Source: Rhizobium binae
GTDB lineage: Bacteria; Pseudomonadota; Alphaproteobacteria; Rhizobiales; Rhizobiaceae
Direction of reading: 5' to 3'
DNA length: 64,000 nucleotides
NCBI RefSeq assembly: GCF_017357225.1
Contig: NZ_CP071604.1
Location: forward strand, 3,475,001-3,539,000
In this document: positions 32,342 to 42,800 of the stretch, in pieces
Layout: each line of letters begins with the position of its first letter
Position numbering within the stretch: the first letter of the stretch is position 1
Position numbers and translations under genes: made by a program
The notes under the pieces: generated by a model
What the model saw: only the letters and a program-made list of their open reading frames with translations
The model's database searches: none
Told to the model about the DNA's origin: nothing

Positions 32342-33796
32342 ATGACCACAGTCATCAAAAACGGCACCATCGTCACGGCCGACCTCACCTATAAGGCTGA
32401 CGTCAAGATCGACGGCGGCAAGATCGTCGAGATCGGTCCGAACCTCTCGGGCGACGAGACCTTGGATGCCACGGGCTGCTACATCATGCCCGGCGGTATC
32501 GACCCGCACACCCATCTCGAAATGCCCTTCATGGGCACCTATTCCTCCGACGATTTCGAGAGCGGCACGCGCGCGGCGCTTTCCGGCGGCACGACCATGG
32601 TCGTCGATTTCGCCCTTCCGGCCCCCGGCCAGTCGCTGCTGGAAGCGCTGACCATGTGGGACAACAAATCGACCCGCGCCAATTGCGACTATTCCTTCCA
32701 TATGGCGGTCACCTGGTGGAGCGAGCAGGTCTTCAAGGAGATGGAGACCATCGTCCGTGACAAGGGCATCAACACCTTCAAGCACTTCATGGCCTATAAG
32801 GGCGCGCTGATGGTCGATGACGACGAGATGTTCGCATCGTTCCAGCGCTGCGCCGAACTCGGCGCGCTGCCGCTGGTGCACGCCGAAAACGGCGACGTCG
32901 TCGCCTCCATGTCGGCAAAGCTGCTCGCCGAAGGCAATAACGGCCCCGAGGCGCACGCCTACTCCCGCCCCGCCGAAGTCGAGGGCGAGGCTACCAACCG
33001 CGCCATCATGATCGCCGACATGGCCGGCTGCCCCGTCTATATCGTCCATACCTCCTGCGAGCAGGCGCACGAGGCGATCCGAAGGGCCCGCGCCAAGGGC
33101 ATGCGCGTCTACGGCGAACCCCTGATCCAGCATCTGACGCTCGACGAGAGCGAATATTCCAATCCCGACTGGGATCACGCCGCCCGCCGCGTCATGTCGC
33201 CGCCCTTCCGCAGCAAGCAGCACCAGGACAGCCTCTGGGCGGGCCTCGCCTCCGGCTCGCTGCAGGTGGTCGCGACCGATCATTGCGCCTTCACCACCGC
33301 GCAGAAGCGGTTCGGCGTCGGCGACTTCACCAAGATCCCGAATGGCACAGGTGGCCTCGAAGACCGCATGCCGATGCTCTGGACGCATGGCGTCAACACC
33401 GGCCGGCTGACGATGAACGAGTTCGTCGCCGTCACCTCGGCCAACATCGCCAAGATCCTCAACATCTATCCGAAGAAGGGCGCGATCCTCGTGGGCGCCG
33501 ATGCCGATATCGTCGTCTGGGATCCGAAGCGCTCCAAGACCATCTCGTCGAAGACGCAGCAGTCGGCGATCGATTACAATGTCTTCGAAGGCAAGGAAGT
33601 AACCGGCCTGCCGCGCTACACACTGACCCGCGGCGTCATCGCGACCGAGGAAAGCACCATCAAGACCCGCGAGGGCCACGGCGAGTTCGTCCGCCGCGAA
33701 CCCGTAACCGCCGTCAGCAAGGCGCTCTCCACCTGGAAGGAGATCACCTCGCCCCGCAAGGTGGAGCGCAGCGGCATTCCGGCAACGGGCGTGTAA
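32342..33796 (+). CDS. Dihydropyrimidinase
   Basis: 484 residues, the usual length for dihydropyrimidinase/hydantoinase. Binuclear metal site: IDPHTHLEMPF (HxH), FKHFMAYKG (carbamylated lysine), LVHAENGD and YIVHTSCEQ (two histidines), ATDHCAFTT (aspartate). GGTTMVVDFALP and IPNGTGGLEDRMPML are also typical. It opens dihydrouracil and dihydrothymine to N-carbamoyl-beta-amino acids, between PreTA and the amidohydrolase at 30278. SD AGGGA lies upstream of the ATG. The long spacer with RIME repeats and the DUF559 gene separates it from the amidohydrolase, yet the direction is the same. Confidence 0.93.
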   Translation: MTTVIKNGTIVTADLTYKADVKIDGGKIVEIGPNLSGDETLDATGCYIMPGGIDPHTHLEMPFMGTYSSDDFESGTRAALSGGTTMVVDFALPAPGQSLLEALTMWDNKSTRANCDYSFHMAVTWWSEQVFKEMETIVRDKGINTFKHFMAYKGALMVDDDEMFASFQRCAELGALPLVHAENGDVVASMSAKLLAEGNNGPEAHAYSRPAEVEGEATNRAIMIADMAGCPVYIVHTSCEQAHEAIRRARAKGMRVYGEPLIQHLTLDESEYSNPDWDHAARRVMSPPFRSKQHQDSLWAGLASGSLQVVATDHCAFTTAQKRFGVGDFTKIPNGTGGLEDRMPMLWTHGVNTGRLTMNEFVAVTSANIAKILNIYPKKGAILVGADADIVVWDPKRSKTISSKTQQSAIDYNVFEGKEVTGLPRYTLTRGVIATEESTIKTREGHGEFVRREPVTAVSKALSTWKEITSPRKVERSGIPATGV

Positions 33797-33853
33797 CATG
33801 GCGCGTCATCATACGGCTATCAACCGGACACCAATGCCTCCATGCCAATGACC

Positions 33854-34267
33854 TCACGCCGTCACCAGCGCGTCCAGTTCCGGCAGAAGCACGACGCTTT
33901 CCTGCTCGTTCGGGTCGGTGCGCGCGATGACCGCTGTGCACGGCGTGCTGCTGAGGTTTGCAGGCATGTGCGGCACGCCGGCCGGAATATAGAAGAGCTC
34001 GCCGGCATGGACGACAACGTGATGCTCGAGCCGGTCGCCGTACCAGGTATGGGCCTCGCCGGAGAGCATGTAGATCGCCGTCTCGTGCGCCTCATGCAGA
34101 TGCGCCTTGGCGCGCACACCGGGCGGGATCGTCAGCAGATGCATGCAAATCCCTTTGGCGCCGACCGTCTCGGCCGCGATCCCTTCGAAGTAGCTCAGTC
34201 CCTGCTTGCCGTCATAGGCATGTTTCGGGCGAACGATGTGGCAGGTGGGTTGTGATGTCGCGTCCAT
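33854..34267 (-). CDS. Cupin-domain protein
   Basis: 137 residues from the ATG at 34267 (SD GGAGAAAG). It has both cupin motifs: LLTIPPGVRAKAHLHEAHETAIYMLSGEAHTWYG (motif 1, H-H...E) and GELFYIPAGVPHMPANLS (motif 2, P-G-H), so a metal-binding beta-barrel is expected. No substrate can be named. It is on the opposite strand to the pyrimidine genes on both sides; a link to them is not evident. Confidence 0.85.
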   Translation of the reverse strand: MDATSQPTCHIVRPKHAYDGKQGLSYFEGIAAETVGAKGICMHLLTIPPGVRAKAHLHEAHETAIYMLSGEAHTWYGDRLEHHVVVHAGELFYIPAGVPHMPANLSSTPCTAVIARTDPNEQESVVLLPELDALVTA

Positions 34268-34361
34268 TCTCTTTCTCCATGAAACGTGCCGCCGGCGGGG
34301 CCTGTGGCGATGGTAACATGCAAACCGCCTCCCCGCGGCGAAAACAAGAACGGTCGCATTG

Positions 34362-35147
34362 ATGCAAGCACCCTCCGTCGTATCCGCCAAGGATCTCTGT
34401 CTCACCTACCAGGCGAATGACGGCCCGGTGCGGGCGCTGAGTGATGTCAATCTCGATGTCCGCAAGGGCGACTTCGTCTCTTTCATCGGCCCGTCCGGCT
34501 GCGGCAAGACGACATTCCTGCGCGTCATCGCCGACCTCGAGAAGAGCACCTCGGGCGAAATCTCGATCAACGGCATGACGCCGGAAGAAGCCCGCAAGGC
34601 CCGTGCTTACGGCTATGTCTTCCAGGCGCCGGCACTGTATCCCTGGCGCACGATCGAAAACAACATCGCCCTGCCGCTGGAGATCATGGGTTATAGTGGC
34701 GCTGATCGCACGCGGCGGATTGCCGAAGCGCTCGATCTTGTCAGCCTCACCGGCTTCGAGAAGAAATTCCCCTGGCAGCTTTCCGGCGGCATGCAGCAGC
34801 GCGCCTCGATCGCCCGCGCCCTCGCCTTCGACGCCGACCTGTTGTTGATGGACGAACCCTTCGGCGCATTGGACGAGATCGTCCGCGACCATTTGAACGA
34901 AGAGCTGCTGAAACTCTGGGCCCGCACTAACAAGACGATCTGCTTCGTCACCCACTCCATCCCCGAGGCCGTCTATCTCTCTACCAAGATCGTGGTGATG
35001 TCGCCGCGCCCGGGCCGCGTCACCGATGTGATCGACTCGACGCTGCCGGCCGAACGCCCGCTCGACATCCGCGACACCCCGGAATTCCTGGAAATCGCCC
35101 ATCGCGTTCGCGAAGGGCTGAGGACGGGGCATAGCCATGAGGTTTAG
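34362..35147 (+). CDS. ABC transporter ATP-binding protein (nitrate/taurine/NMT1 type)
   Basis: 261 residues. Walker A GPSGCGKTTFL, Q-loop VFQAPALYPWRTI, signature LSGGMQQRASIARAL, Walker B LLLMDEPFGALDE, and H-loop VTHSIPEAVYL. The subtype with ALYPWRTI and VTHSIPEAVYLS is that of TauB/SsuB/ThiZ-like systems. It energises the two permeases that follow and the NMT1-like binding protein at 37318. From its position in the pyrimidine cluster it may import a pyrimidine or a related base, but no evidence for the substrate is visible. Confidence 0.9.
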   Translation: MQAPSVVSAKDLCLTYQANDGPVRALSDVNLDVRKGDFVSFIGPSGCGKTTFLRVIADLEKSTSGEISINGMTPEEARKARAYGYVFQAPALYPWRTIENNIALPLEIMGYSGADRTRRIAEALDLVSLTGFEKKFPWQLSGGMQQRASIARALAFDADLLLMDEPFGALDEIVRDHLNEELLKLWARTNKTICFVTHSIPEAVYLSTKIVVMSPRPGRVTDVIDSTLPAERPLDIRDTPEFLEIAHRVREGLRTGHSHEV

Positions 35148-35195
35148 GCGGTTGAGTCCGAGGGGTGGCTATGCATTCGACGCCAACAGTTGGGG

Positions 35196-36134
35196 ATGGT
35201 CGCCGTGAAACCCGACACCCTCAAAAACAAGATTATCCCTGTCACCACCATCCTGCTTGCCCTCGTCGCCATCTGGTATGTCGCCGCGGTGCTGATGAAC
35301 GCGCCGTTCCAGCGTGACAGGGACAGCCGCGCCGGGGTCACACCGACGACGTTCGAATTCATCGGCAAGACACTCGCCCAGCCGAAGCCGATCCTGCCGG
35401 CGCCGCATCAGGTGGCGCAGAATGTCTACGAGAATACAGTGCTGCGCAGCCTTTCGAGCAATCGCAGCCTCGTCTATCACAGCTGGGTGACGCTCTCCTC
35501 CACCTTGCTCGGTTTCGGTTTCGGCATGCTGCTCGGCATCCTTCTTGCCGTGCTGATCGTGCACAACCGCGCCATGGACCGCTCGCTGATGCCCTGGCTG
35601 GTGGCGAGCCAGACCATACCGATCCTCGCCATCGCACCGATGATCGTCATCATCTCCTATAACGTGCTGACTGGCGACAATGCGCTTGCCCATCTCCTGA
35701 ACCTCGATTCCGACGCCTCGCGTCTGGTCTCCAAGGCGCTGATCTCCACCTACCTCTCTTTCTTTCCGGTCGCCGTCGGCATGGTGAAGGGATTGCGGTC
35801 GCCCGAGATCATGCATCTCGATCTGATGCGCACCTATTATGCCAGCCCAATGCAGACTTTCTGGAAATTGCGCGTCCCGGCCTCGATCCCCTTCCTCTTC
35901 ACCTCGATGAAGGTGGCTATCGCCGCCAGCCTGGTCGGCGCCATCGTCGGCGAGCTGCCGACGGGGGCCACCGCCGGCATCGGTTCGAAGCTGCTTGCCG
36001 GCTCCTATTACAGCCAGACCATCGATATCTGGGCGGCGCTCGTCGCCGGATCGCTGCTCGCGGGCATCCTTGTCTCAATCGTCGGCCTTGCCGCCAAGAT
36101 CGTCGACAGCGCCATGGGCGGGAGGCCGGCATGA
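35196..36134 (+). CDS. ABC transporter permease 1
   Basis: 312 residues. BPD_transp_1 permease with a signal-anchor helix (IIPVTTILLALVAIWYVAAVLM) and the coupling-helix motif in the stretch SPEIMHLDLMRTYYASPMQTFWKLRVPASIPFLFTSMKVAIAASLVGAIVGE (EAA loop: the D-xx-R-x-G-like position is occupied by YASP). Partner of the permease at 36131, which overlaps it by four bases (ATGA). The GTG at 35205 has a better SD distance than the ATG at 35196, so the true start could be 9 bases later. Confidence 0.88.
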   Translation: MVAVKPDTLKNKIIPVTTILLALVAIWYVAAVLMNAPFQRDRDSRAGVTPTTFEFIGKTLAQPKPILPAPHQVAQNVYENTVLRSLSSNRSLVYHSWVTLSSTLLGFGFGMLLGILLAVLIVHNRAMDRSLMPWLVASQTIPILAIAPMIVIISYNVLTGDNALAHLLNLDSDASRLVSKALISTYLSFFPVAVGMVKGLRSPEIMHLDLMRTYYASPMQTFWKLRVPASIPFLFTSMKVAIAASLVGAIVGELPTGATAGIGSKLLAGSYYSQTIDIWAALVAGSLLAGILVSIVGLAAKIVDSAMGGRPA

Positions 36135-37258
36135 GACACTTGACCTTCTCCTGGCAGGGCGTGACCGCCCTCCTCCTCTGCCTTGCAGCGTTGGTCACCC
36201 TGCCGCTACTCGCCGAGGGCGCGGCACGACCCTTCACCGACGGCACGGGCACCCTCGTCTTCATCATCGTCATCGCCGCCGCACTGCTGTCCTTTGCGCC
36301 ACAGCCGCCGGCCTACCGCGCCACCGTGCTGTTCATCGGCGCCCATGGCGCCGCCTGGATGCTGCTTTCAGCTCTCTCAGGCAATGAGGGCATGGCGACG
36401 CGGGCTTTCTTCCTGCTGCTCTTCGCCTGCTGGCTGCTTGCCTGGCGATGCGTCACCGAGCTGTCGAATCAGCAGCCCGCCACCGCCTTGGGCAAATCGA
36501 CGCTGCAACTGTTGATCCCGGCAATCTTCGGCGCCTGGATCCTCATCCTCTGGGAAGCAGCCACGCGCGGCGCCGGCATTCCCTTCATCATCCTGCCGCC
36601 GCCGAGCGCCATCGGCGCGCGTATCATGGCCTCGCTGCCGATCCTCGGCGACGACGTCAAGCAGACGATCTTCAAGGCGGTGCTGATCGGTTATATCGTC
36701 GGCTGCCTCAGCGGCTTCCTCGTCGCCGTATTGGCCGACCGCGTCGCCTTCCTGCGCCGCGGCCTGCTGCCGATCGGCAACATGGTCTCAGCCCTGCCGA
36801 TCATCGGCATCGCCCCTGTCATGGTCATGTGGTTCGGCTTCGACTGGCCGTCGAAGGCCGCCGTCGTCATCATCATGACCTTCTTTCCGATGCTGGTGAA
36901 CACTGTCGCCGGCCTTGCCGCCTCCGGCAGCATGGAACGCGACCTGATGCGCACCTATGCGTCGAGCGACTGGCAAACGCTGCTGAAGCTCAAGCTTCCG
37001 GCGGCCATGCCCTTCATTTTCAACGCACTGAAGATCAACTCGACGCTGGCACTGATTGGTGCCATCGTTGCCGAATTCTTCGGAACGCCGATCGTCGGCA
37101 TGGGCTTCCGCATCTCCACCGAGATCGGCCGCATGAATGTCGATATGGTCTGGGCGGAAATCGCCGTCGCGGCGCTGGCCGGCTCGATCTTCTATGGCGT
37201 CATCGCCCTGACCGAACGGGCGGTGACATTCTGGCATCCGTCTATCCGTGGTGGCTAG
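36131..37258 (+). CDS. ABC transporter permease 2 with extra N-terminal helices
   Basis: 375 residues. A BPD_transp_1 domain occupies the C-terminal two thirds, with LMRTYASSDWQTLLKLKLPAAMPFIFNALKINSTLALIGAIVAEF as the coupling region. The first 110 residues carry three to four additional helices (VTALLLCLAALVTLPLLA, LVFIIVIAAALLSFA, AFFLLLFACWLLAW) not seen in the first permease. The stop is 59 bases before the binding protein. Confidence 0.88.
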   Translation: MRHLTFSWQGVTALLLCLAALVTLPLLAEGAARPFTDGTGTLVFIIVIAAALLSFAPQPPAYRATVLFIGAHGAAWMLLSALSGNEGMATRAFFLLLFACWLLAWRCVTELSNQQPATALGKSTLQLLIPAIFGAWILILWEAATRGAGIPFIILPPPSAIGARIMASLPILGDDVKQTIFKAVLIGYIVGCLSGFLVAVLADRVAFLRRGLLPIGNMVSALPIIGIAPVMVMWFGFDWPSKAAVVIIMTFFPMLVNTVAGLAASGSMERDLMRTYASSDWQTLLKLKLPAAMPFIFNALKINSTLALIGAIVAEFFGTPIVGMGFRISTEIGRMNVDMVWAEIAVAALAGSIFYGVIALTERAVTFWHPSIRGG

Positions 37259-37317
37259 GCGCGCGCGGGCTTCGTAAACAGGGTCCGGGCATAACTTCAG
37301 AGGGTAAGGATAAGAAA

Positions 37318-38289
37318 ATGAGAAAGTTGATGGTTGCAATGATGGCGAGCGCGATGACGCTGGCCGCCGCGCACGCGATGGCCGCCGACAAGGTGGTGCT
37401 GCAGCTGAAATGGGTCACGCAGGGCCAGTTCGGCGGCTATTACGTCGCCAAGGACAAGGGCTTCTACAAGGAAGAAGGCCTCGACGTCGACATCAAGCCA
37501 GGTGGCCCTGATATCGCCCCCGAGCAGGTGATCGCCGGCGGCGGCGCCGATGTCATCGTCGACTGGATGGGCGGCGCCCTCGTTGCCCGCGAAAAGGGCG
37601 TTCCGCTCGTCAACATCGCTCAGCCCTACCAGAAGTCGGGCCTGGAAATGATCTGCCGCAAGGACGGCCCTGTTAAGACCGAGGCCGACTTCAAGGGTCA
37701 CACGCTCGGCGTCTGGTTCTTCGGCAACGAGTACCCCTTCTTCGCTTGGATGAACAAGCTCGGCCTCTCCACCGAAGGCGGCCCGAACGGCGTCACCGTG
37801 CTGAAGCAGAGCTTCGATGTGCAGCCGCTCGTCCAGAAGCAGGCCGACTGCATCTCCGTCATGACCTACAATGAATACTGGCAGGCGATCGATGCCGGCT
37901 TCAAGCCGGAGGAACTGACGGTCTTCAACTATACCGCGATGGGCAACGACCTCTTGGAAGACGGCCTCTACGCGATGGAAGACAAGCTGAAGGATCCGGC
38001 CTTCAAGGAGAAGATGGTCAAGTTCGTCCGCGCCTCGATGAAAGGCTGGAAGTACGCGACCGAAAACCCTGATGAAGCTGCCGAGATCGTCATGGACAAT
38101 GGCGGCCAGGACGAGAATCACCAGAAGCGGATGATGGGCGAAGTCGCCAAGCTCGTCGGCGACGGCTCCGGCAAGCTAGACGAAGCGCTCTATGCCCGCA
38201 CCGCAAAGGCGCTGCTCGACCAGAAGATCATCAGCAAGGAGCCCTCGGGCGCCTGGACGCACGATATTACCGACGCTGCTTCCAAGTAA
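37318..38289 (+). CDS. NMT1/THI5-like periplasmic substrate-binding protein
   Basis: 323 residues. Signal peptide MRKLMVAMMASAMTLAAAHAMAA with an AMA-A cleavage site, then KVVLQLKWVTQGQFGGYYVAKDKGFYKEEGLDVDIKPGG, an NMT1/THI5-type start (like ThiY/SsuA). PDIAPEQVIAGGGADVIVDWMGGALVAREKGVPLVNIAQPYQKSG continues the fold. It delivers the substrate to the permeases at 35196 and 36131. Relatives bind formylaminopyrimidine or other heterocycles, consistent with a pyrimidine operon. SD TAAGGA lies upstream of the ATG. Confidence 0.9.
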   Translation: MRKLMVAMMASAMTLAAAHAMAADKVVLQLKWVTQGQFGGYYVAKDKGFYKEEGLDVDIKPGGPDIAPEQVIAGGGADVIVDWMGGALVAREKGVPLVNIAQPYQKSGLEMICRKDGPVKTEADFKGHTLGVWFFGNEYPFFAWMNKLGLSTEGGPNGVTVLKQSFDVQPLVQKQADCISVMTYNEYWQAIDAGFKPEELTVFNYTAMGNDLLEDGLYAMEDKLKDPAFKEKMVKFVRASMKGWKYATENPDEAAEIVMDNGGQDENHQKRMMGEVAKLVGDGSGKLDEALYARTAKALLDQKIISKEPSGAWTHDITDAASK

Positions 38290-38310
38290 TCGCGGCAACA
38301 TTGCGAGGCG

Positions 38311-38337
38311 AACGCGCGGAGAAGATCTCCGCGCGTT
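38311..38337 (+). terminator. Intrinsic terminator after the ABC transporter operon
   Basis: Perfect 12-bp stem (AACGCGCGGAGA / TCTCCGCGCGTT) with a 3-base loop, followed by TGATATTTTT. A clear Rho-independent terminator 22 bases after the binding-protein stop. Confidence 0.9.
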
Positions 38338-38687
38338 TGATATTTTTCCCGCTTGAACGAAAAAACACCGTGCAGCTGTCGCGTTTGTCCGACGTCAAAC
38401 GTCATTGGCTAGAGGCAGGATCAATCATCGTCATGCTCGCATAACCCTTGGGTGATTGATTCAAGTCCTGATGGTAATTATTATCAGCTCATGGGGAATT
38501 GTTTTCTGCCGGGCTTGCATATCGAGCAAATCGATACCAATTAGAAGCCGATTTGCCGACGAGGGACGAAGACGGCAAATGATATGCGGATACCCTTGAG
38601 AATGCAGGAAAGGCAGTGGCCTAGTCGCGAGCTGAAGGACAGACGCGCGAGTTCGGCCAACGCTGTTACAAGATTGGACGACGACGC
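38338..38687 (+). promoter_or_regulatory. Promoter region of the RND efflux operon
   Basis: 350 bases without a gene. It holds an 8-bp inverted repeat (38420-38427 / 38453-38460, ATCAATCA and complement) and an AT-rich imperfect palindrome at 38468-38487, CTGAT...ATCAG with 5-bp arms; either could be a regulator site. No regulator gene is adjacent. No EcfG or IRO motif was found here. Confidence 0.4.
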
Positions 38688-39878
38688 ATGGCACGCAGGC
38701 CGAACGGATTTTTAGGCGCATCCACCCTTCTTGCAGCGGCACTGGCTGCATCCACCGCATTTTCTGAGGAAGCGCCGGTCGCAAAACCGCAGCAGAACCT
38801 GCCGGCGATCGTCGTTACCACGGCGACAAACCGCACTCTTGTCGACCGTGTCATCGGCACCGGAACGGTCAAGCCCGTCGAGGAGGTCTATATCCAGCCG
38901 CAGGTCGAGGGACTGTCGATCCGCACGCTGAAAGCCGATGTGGGCGACAAGGTTCAGGCGGATAGCACGCTGGCGACGCTGAACGATGATGCGCTGGTGC
39001 TGGAGAAAAGCCAGATGATGGCGACGAAGGCGAAGGGCGAGGCGAGCCTCGCCCAGTTGCGCGCTCAGCTCATCGAAGCCCAGGCCAACGCCGAACAGGC
39101 CAGGCAGCAGCAGGCTCGAGCCCAGGAAATGGGCAAGAAGGGTACAGTCTCCACCGCCCAGGTCGAGCAGGCCGATGCGACCGCCGCTGCCGCCAATGCT
39201 CGCGTCGTTTCCGCAGAACAGGCGATCGAGGTCGCCGAGGCCGATCTCAAGGTCTTCGACAGCCAGATCGCCGATGCCGATCTGAAGCTCGCCCGCACTG
39301 ACGTGAAGACGCCGGTCGCCGGTACGATCGCAGCCAAGAACGCCAAGGTCGGCGCCATTGCCGCCGGCAACGGAGAACCGCTGTTCACCCTCATCCGCGA
39401 TGGCGATATCGAGCTCGTCGCCGAAGTCGCCGAAAGTGACATCGTCAGGATCATGGCCGGCCAGAAGGCGACGATTTCGCTTTCCGGCAGTCGCGAAAAG
39501 CTTTCCGGTGCCGTGCGCCTGGTGTCGCCGACCGTCGATCCCACCACCCGCCTCGGCCTCGTCCATATCTCCATCGACGATGACAGCAAGGCGCGCTCCG
39601 GCATGTATGGCAGCGCCGAGATCATCGTGCGCGAGACACAAGGCGTATCGCTTCCCCTGACCGCGGTCCTGACGGGCAACGAAGGCTCGTCGGCCCGCAA
39701 GGTCGAGGATGGAGTGGTAAAATTCGCCAAGATCGAGACCGGCATCCAGGACGGCGCCTATGTCGAGGTCGTTAAGGGATTGAAGAGCGGCGATGAGGTC
39801 GTGGCCAAAGCGGGGGCTTATGTCCGCGACGGCGACCACATCACGCCGGTGCGTGAACAGCCCGCGGCTTCCAACTAA
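38688..39878 (+). CDS. RND efflux periplasmic adaptor (membrane fusion protein)
   Basis: 396 residues. A signal peptide-like start (FLGASTLLAAALAASTAFSEEAPVA) is followed by a biotinyl-lipoyl-like domain (VIGTGTVKPVEEVYIQPQVEGLSIRTLKADVGDKVQADSTLATLNDD), a long alpha-helical hairpin of coiled coil (residues about 110-200, rich in Ala/Gln/Glu), and a beta-barrel (LARTDVKTPVAGTIAAKNAKVGAIAAGNGEPLFTLI). Typical AcrA/MexE-type adaptor. The transporter gene follows after 12 bases. Confidence 0.9.
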   Translation: MARRPNGFLGASTLLAAALAASTAFSEEAPVAKPQQNLPAIVVTTATNRTLVDRVIGTGTVKPVEEVYIQPQVEGLSIRTLKADVGDKVQADSTLATLNDDALVLEKSQMMATKAKGEASLAQLRAQLIEAQANAEQARQQQARAQEMGKKGTVSTAQVEQADATAAAANARVVSAEQAIEVAEADLKVFDSQIADADLKLARTDVKTPVAGTIAAKNAKVGAIAAGNGEPLFTLIRDGDIELVAEVAESDIVRIMAGQKATISLSGSREKLSGAVRLVSPTVDPTTRLGLVHISIDDDSKARSGMYGSAEIIVRETQGVSLPLTAVLTGNEGSSARKVEDGVVKFAKIETGIQDGAYVEVVKGLKSGDEVVAKAGAYVRDGDHITPVREQPAASN

Positions 39879-39890
39879 AGAGACCACCCG

Positions 39891-42800
39891 ATGAATTTTT
39901 CAGCCTGGTCCATTCGAAACCCGATCGCGCCGCTGCTGGCCTTCTGCCTGCTGATATTCATCGGCATTCAGTCCTTCAACACGCTGCCGATCACCCGCTT
40001 CCCGAACATCGACGTGCCGCTGGTTTCGATCAGCGTGACGCAGAGCGGCGCTTCGCCGGCCGAACTGGAAATGCAGGTGACGAAGGAGATCGAAGACGCA
40101 ATCGCCTCGATCACCGGTATCGACGAAATCCAGTCGACGGTGACCGATGGCAGCTCGCAGACCAACGTCATGTTCCGCATGGAGGTTCCTACGGAACAGG
40201 CGGTGCAGGACGTAAAAGATGCCATCGATCGCATCCGCAGCGATCTGCCGGCGACAGCCGAAACGCCGATCGTCACCAAAGTCGATGTCGAGGGTCAGGC
40301 AATCCAGACCTTCGCGGTTTCCTCGCCTGATATGTCGCTGGAAGAACTCTCCTGGTTCGTCGACGACACGATCAAGCGCGCGCTGCAGGGCCAGGCCGGC
40401 ATCGGCCGCGTCGACCGTTACGGCGGCGCCGATCGAGAAGTGCGCATCGAGCTCACCCCCGGCAAGCTCGATGCCCATGGCATCACGGCCGCAAGCGTCA
40501 ACCAGCAGCTGCGCGGCACCAACGTCGACCTCGGCTCCGGCCGCGGACAGGTGGCGGGTAGCGAACAGGCGATCCGCGTTCTCGGCGACGCCCGTAATGT
40601 TGCCGAGCTTGCCGACACGACGATTGCGCTGCCGAACGGCCGCTTCGTCAAGCTTTCTGATCTCGGCGTCATCAAGGACACTTACGAGGAGCCGAAATCC
40701 TTCTCGCGCTTCAACGACACCCCAGTCGTCACCTTCGGCGTCTTCCGCTCGAAGGGTGCCAGTGAGGTCAGCGTCGCCGAAACTGTGGCGCAGAGCCTCG
40801 ACAAGGTCAGAGCCGACAACCCGAATGTGAAGATCGAGATGATCGACGATTCGGTTTATTTCACCTACGGCAATTACGAAGCCGCCATCCATACGCTGCT
40901 CGAAGGGGCGCTGCTCGCCGTCATCGTCGTCCTGCTCTTCCTCCGGAACTGGCGTGCGACGCTGATCTCGGCGATCGCCCTCCCCCTCTCGGCGATCCCG
41001 ACTTTCTGGGTCATGGATATGATGGGCTTCTCGCTGAACCTCGTCAGCTTCCTCGCCCTGACGCTTGCGACAGGCATCCTGGTCGACGACGCGATCGTGG
41101 AAATCGAAAACATCGCCCGCCACATCAAGATGGGCAAGACGCCCTATCGGGCGGCGATCGAGGCGGCTGACGAAATCGGCCTCGCCGTCATCGCCACCAC
41201 CTTCACCATCATTGCCGTCTTCGTGCCGGTTTCCTTCATGCCGGGCATTCCGGGCCAGTACTTCATCCAGTTCGGCCTGACCGTCGCTTTCTCCGTCTTC
41301 TTCTCGTTGCTGGTCGCGCGCCTCATCACTCCGATGATGGCCGCCTATCTGATGCGCGCTGAAGACGGGATGGAAGACCATCACGACAATGACAGCCTGC
41401 TGATGAAGGGTTATACGCGCCTGATCCGGGGGACGACCGGACATAAGTATTCGCGATATCTGACTTTGCTTGCGGCGATCGGCTTTCTCGTTGGCTCGGT
41501 TTTCCTGCTGATGAAGGTTCCCGGCAGCTTCCTGCCGCCGGAAGACGCCTCGCGTATCGTTCTTTCCGTCGAACTGCCGCCGAATGCGCGGCTCGACGAC
41601 ACCGAGAAGACGACCAATGCGATCTATGACAGGGTCAAGGACATCAATGGCGTCGACAGCGTCTTCGTCCTCGGTGGCGCATCGCCGAAGGGCGATCTCG
41701 AACTGCGCCGTGCGACCATCACGCTGGCGCTCCACAAGCTCGACCAGTCGCTGGTCAAGAAGGTGGTCAACGACGTGCTCGGCCATATCCCGGTCATTGG
41801 CCCGATGTTGCCGAAGGTGGAAGTCCACGGCCGCGAGCGCCCGCAATGGGATATTGAAAAGGAAGTCTTCGCCAAGCTGCGCGATATTCCCGATGTCCAT
41901 ATCCTGAAGCTCAACGACCGCGGCGAACGCGACCTCTCCTTCAACTTCCTCTCCAAGAATGAGAAGGACCTGAACGAGGCCGTCGGCATTCTGGAATCAA
42001 AGCTGCGCGCCGATCCGCTGCTAGCCAATGTCAGCGCCGACGGTGCCCTGCCCCGTCCGGAACTGCAGGTCTACCCGCGCAAGGATGAAGCTGCCCGCCT
42101 CGGCATCACGCCGCAACAGATCTCCGAGACGATCCGCGTCGCCACCATCGGCGACGTCGATGCGGCACTTGCCAAGATCTCGCTCGACGATCGCCAGATT
42201 CCGATCCGGGTGCAGGCAGCGCTCGACATGCGCCGCGACCTTGCCGCCATCCGGGCGCTGAAGATTCAGACCGCCAGCGGCGGCACCGTTCCGCTCGCAA
42301 GCGTCGCCAATATCGACTACTCGGAAGGCGTAAGCTCGATCAAGCGCAATAACCGCTACCGCGTCGTCTCGATCGGTTCCGACCTGCCGCAGGGCGTGGC
42401 GCTCGACACGGCCTCCGCCAGGTTCCGCGAGATCGTTCAGGCGGCCAACATCCCGGCGACTGTGCACCTTGCCGAAAGCGGCGATACCAAGGTGCAGACC
42501 GAGATGCAGCAGAGCTTCGTCAACGCCATGTTGATGGGCCTTCTGCTGGTGCTGACGGTGCTGATCCTGCTCTTCAAGGACGTGATCCAGCCCTTCACCA
42601 TCCTGTTCTCGCTGCCGCTCGCGATCGGCGGTGTCGCGGCGGGCCTGATCATCACCAGCAATCCGCTGTCCATGCCAGTGATGATCGGCATTCTGATGCT
42701 GATGGGTATCGTCACCAAGAACGCCATCCTGCTCGTCGATTTCGCGATCGAGATGCGCCATCAGGGCATGTCTCGCGTCGAGGCCATGGTCGAAGCCGGC

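Noticed and set aside
39900..41900. Minus-strand frame of 666 codons opposite the RND transporter
   Set aside because: Antisense shadow; composition (Asp/His/Arg-rich) reflects third-position GC bias on the coding strand.
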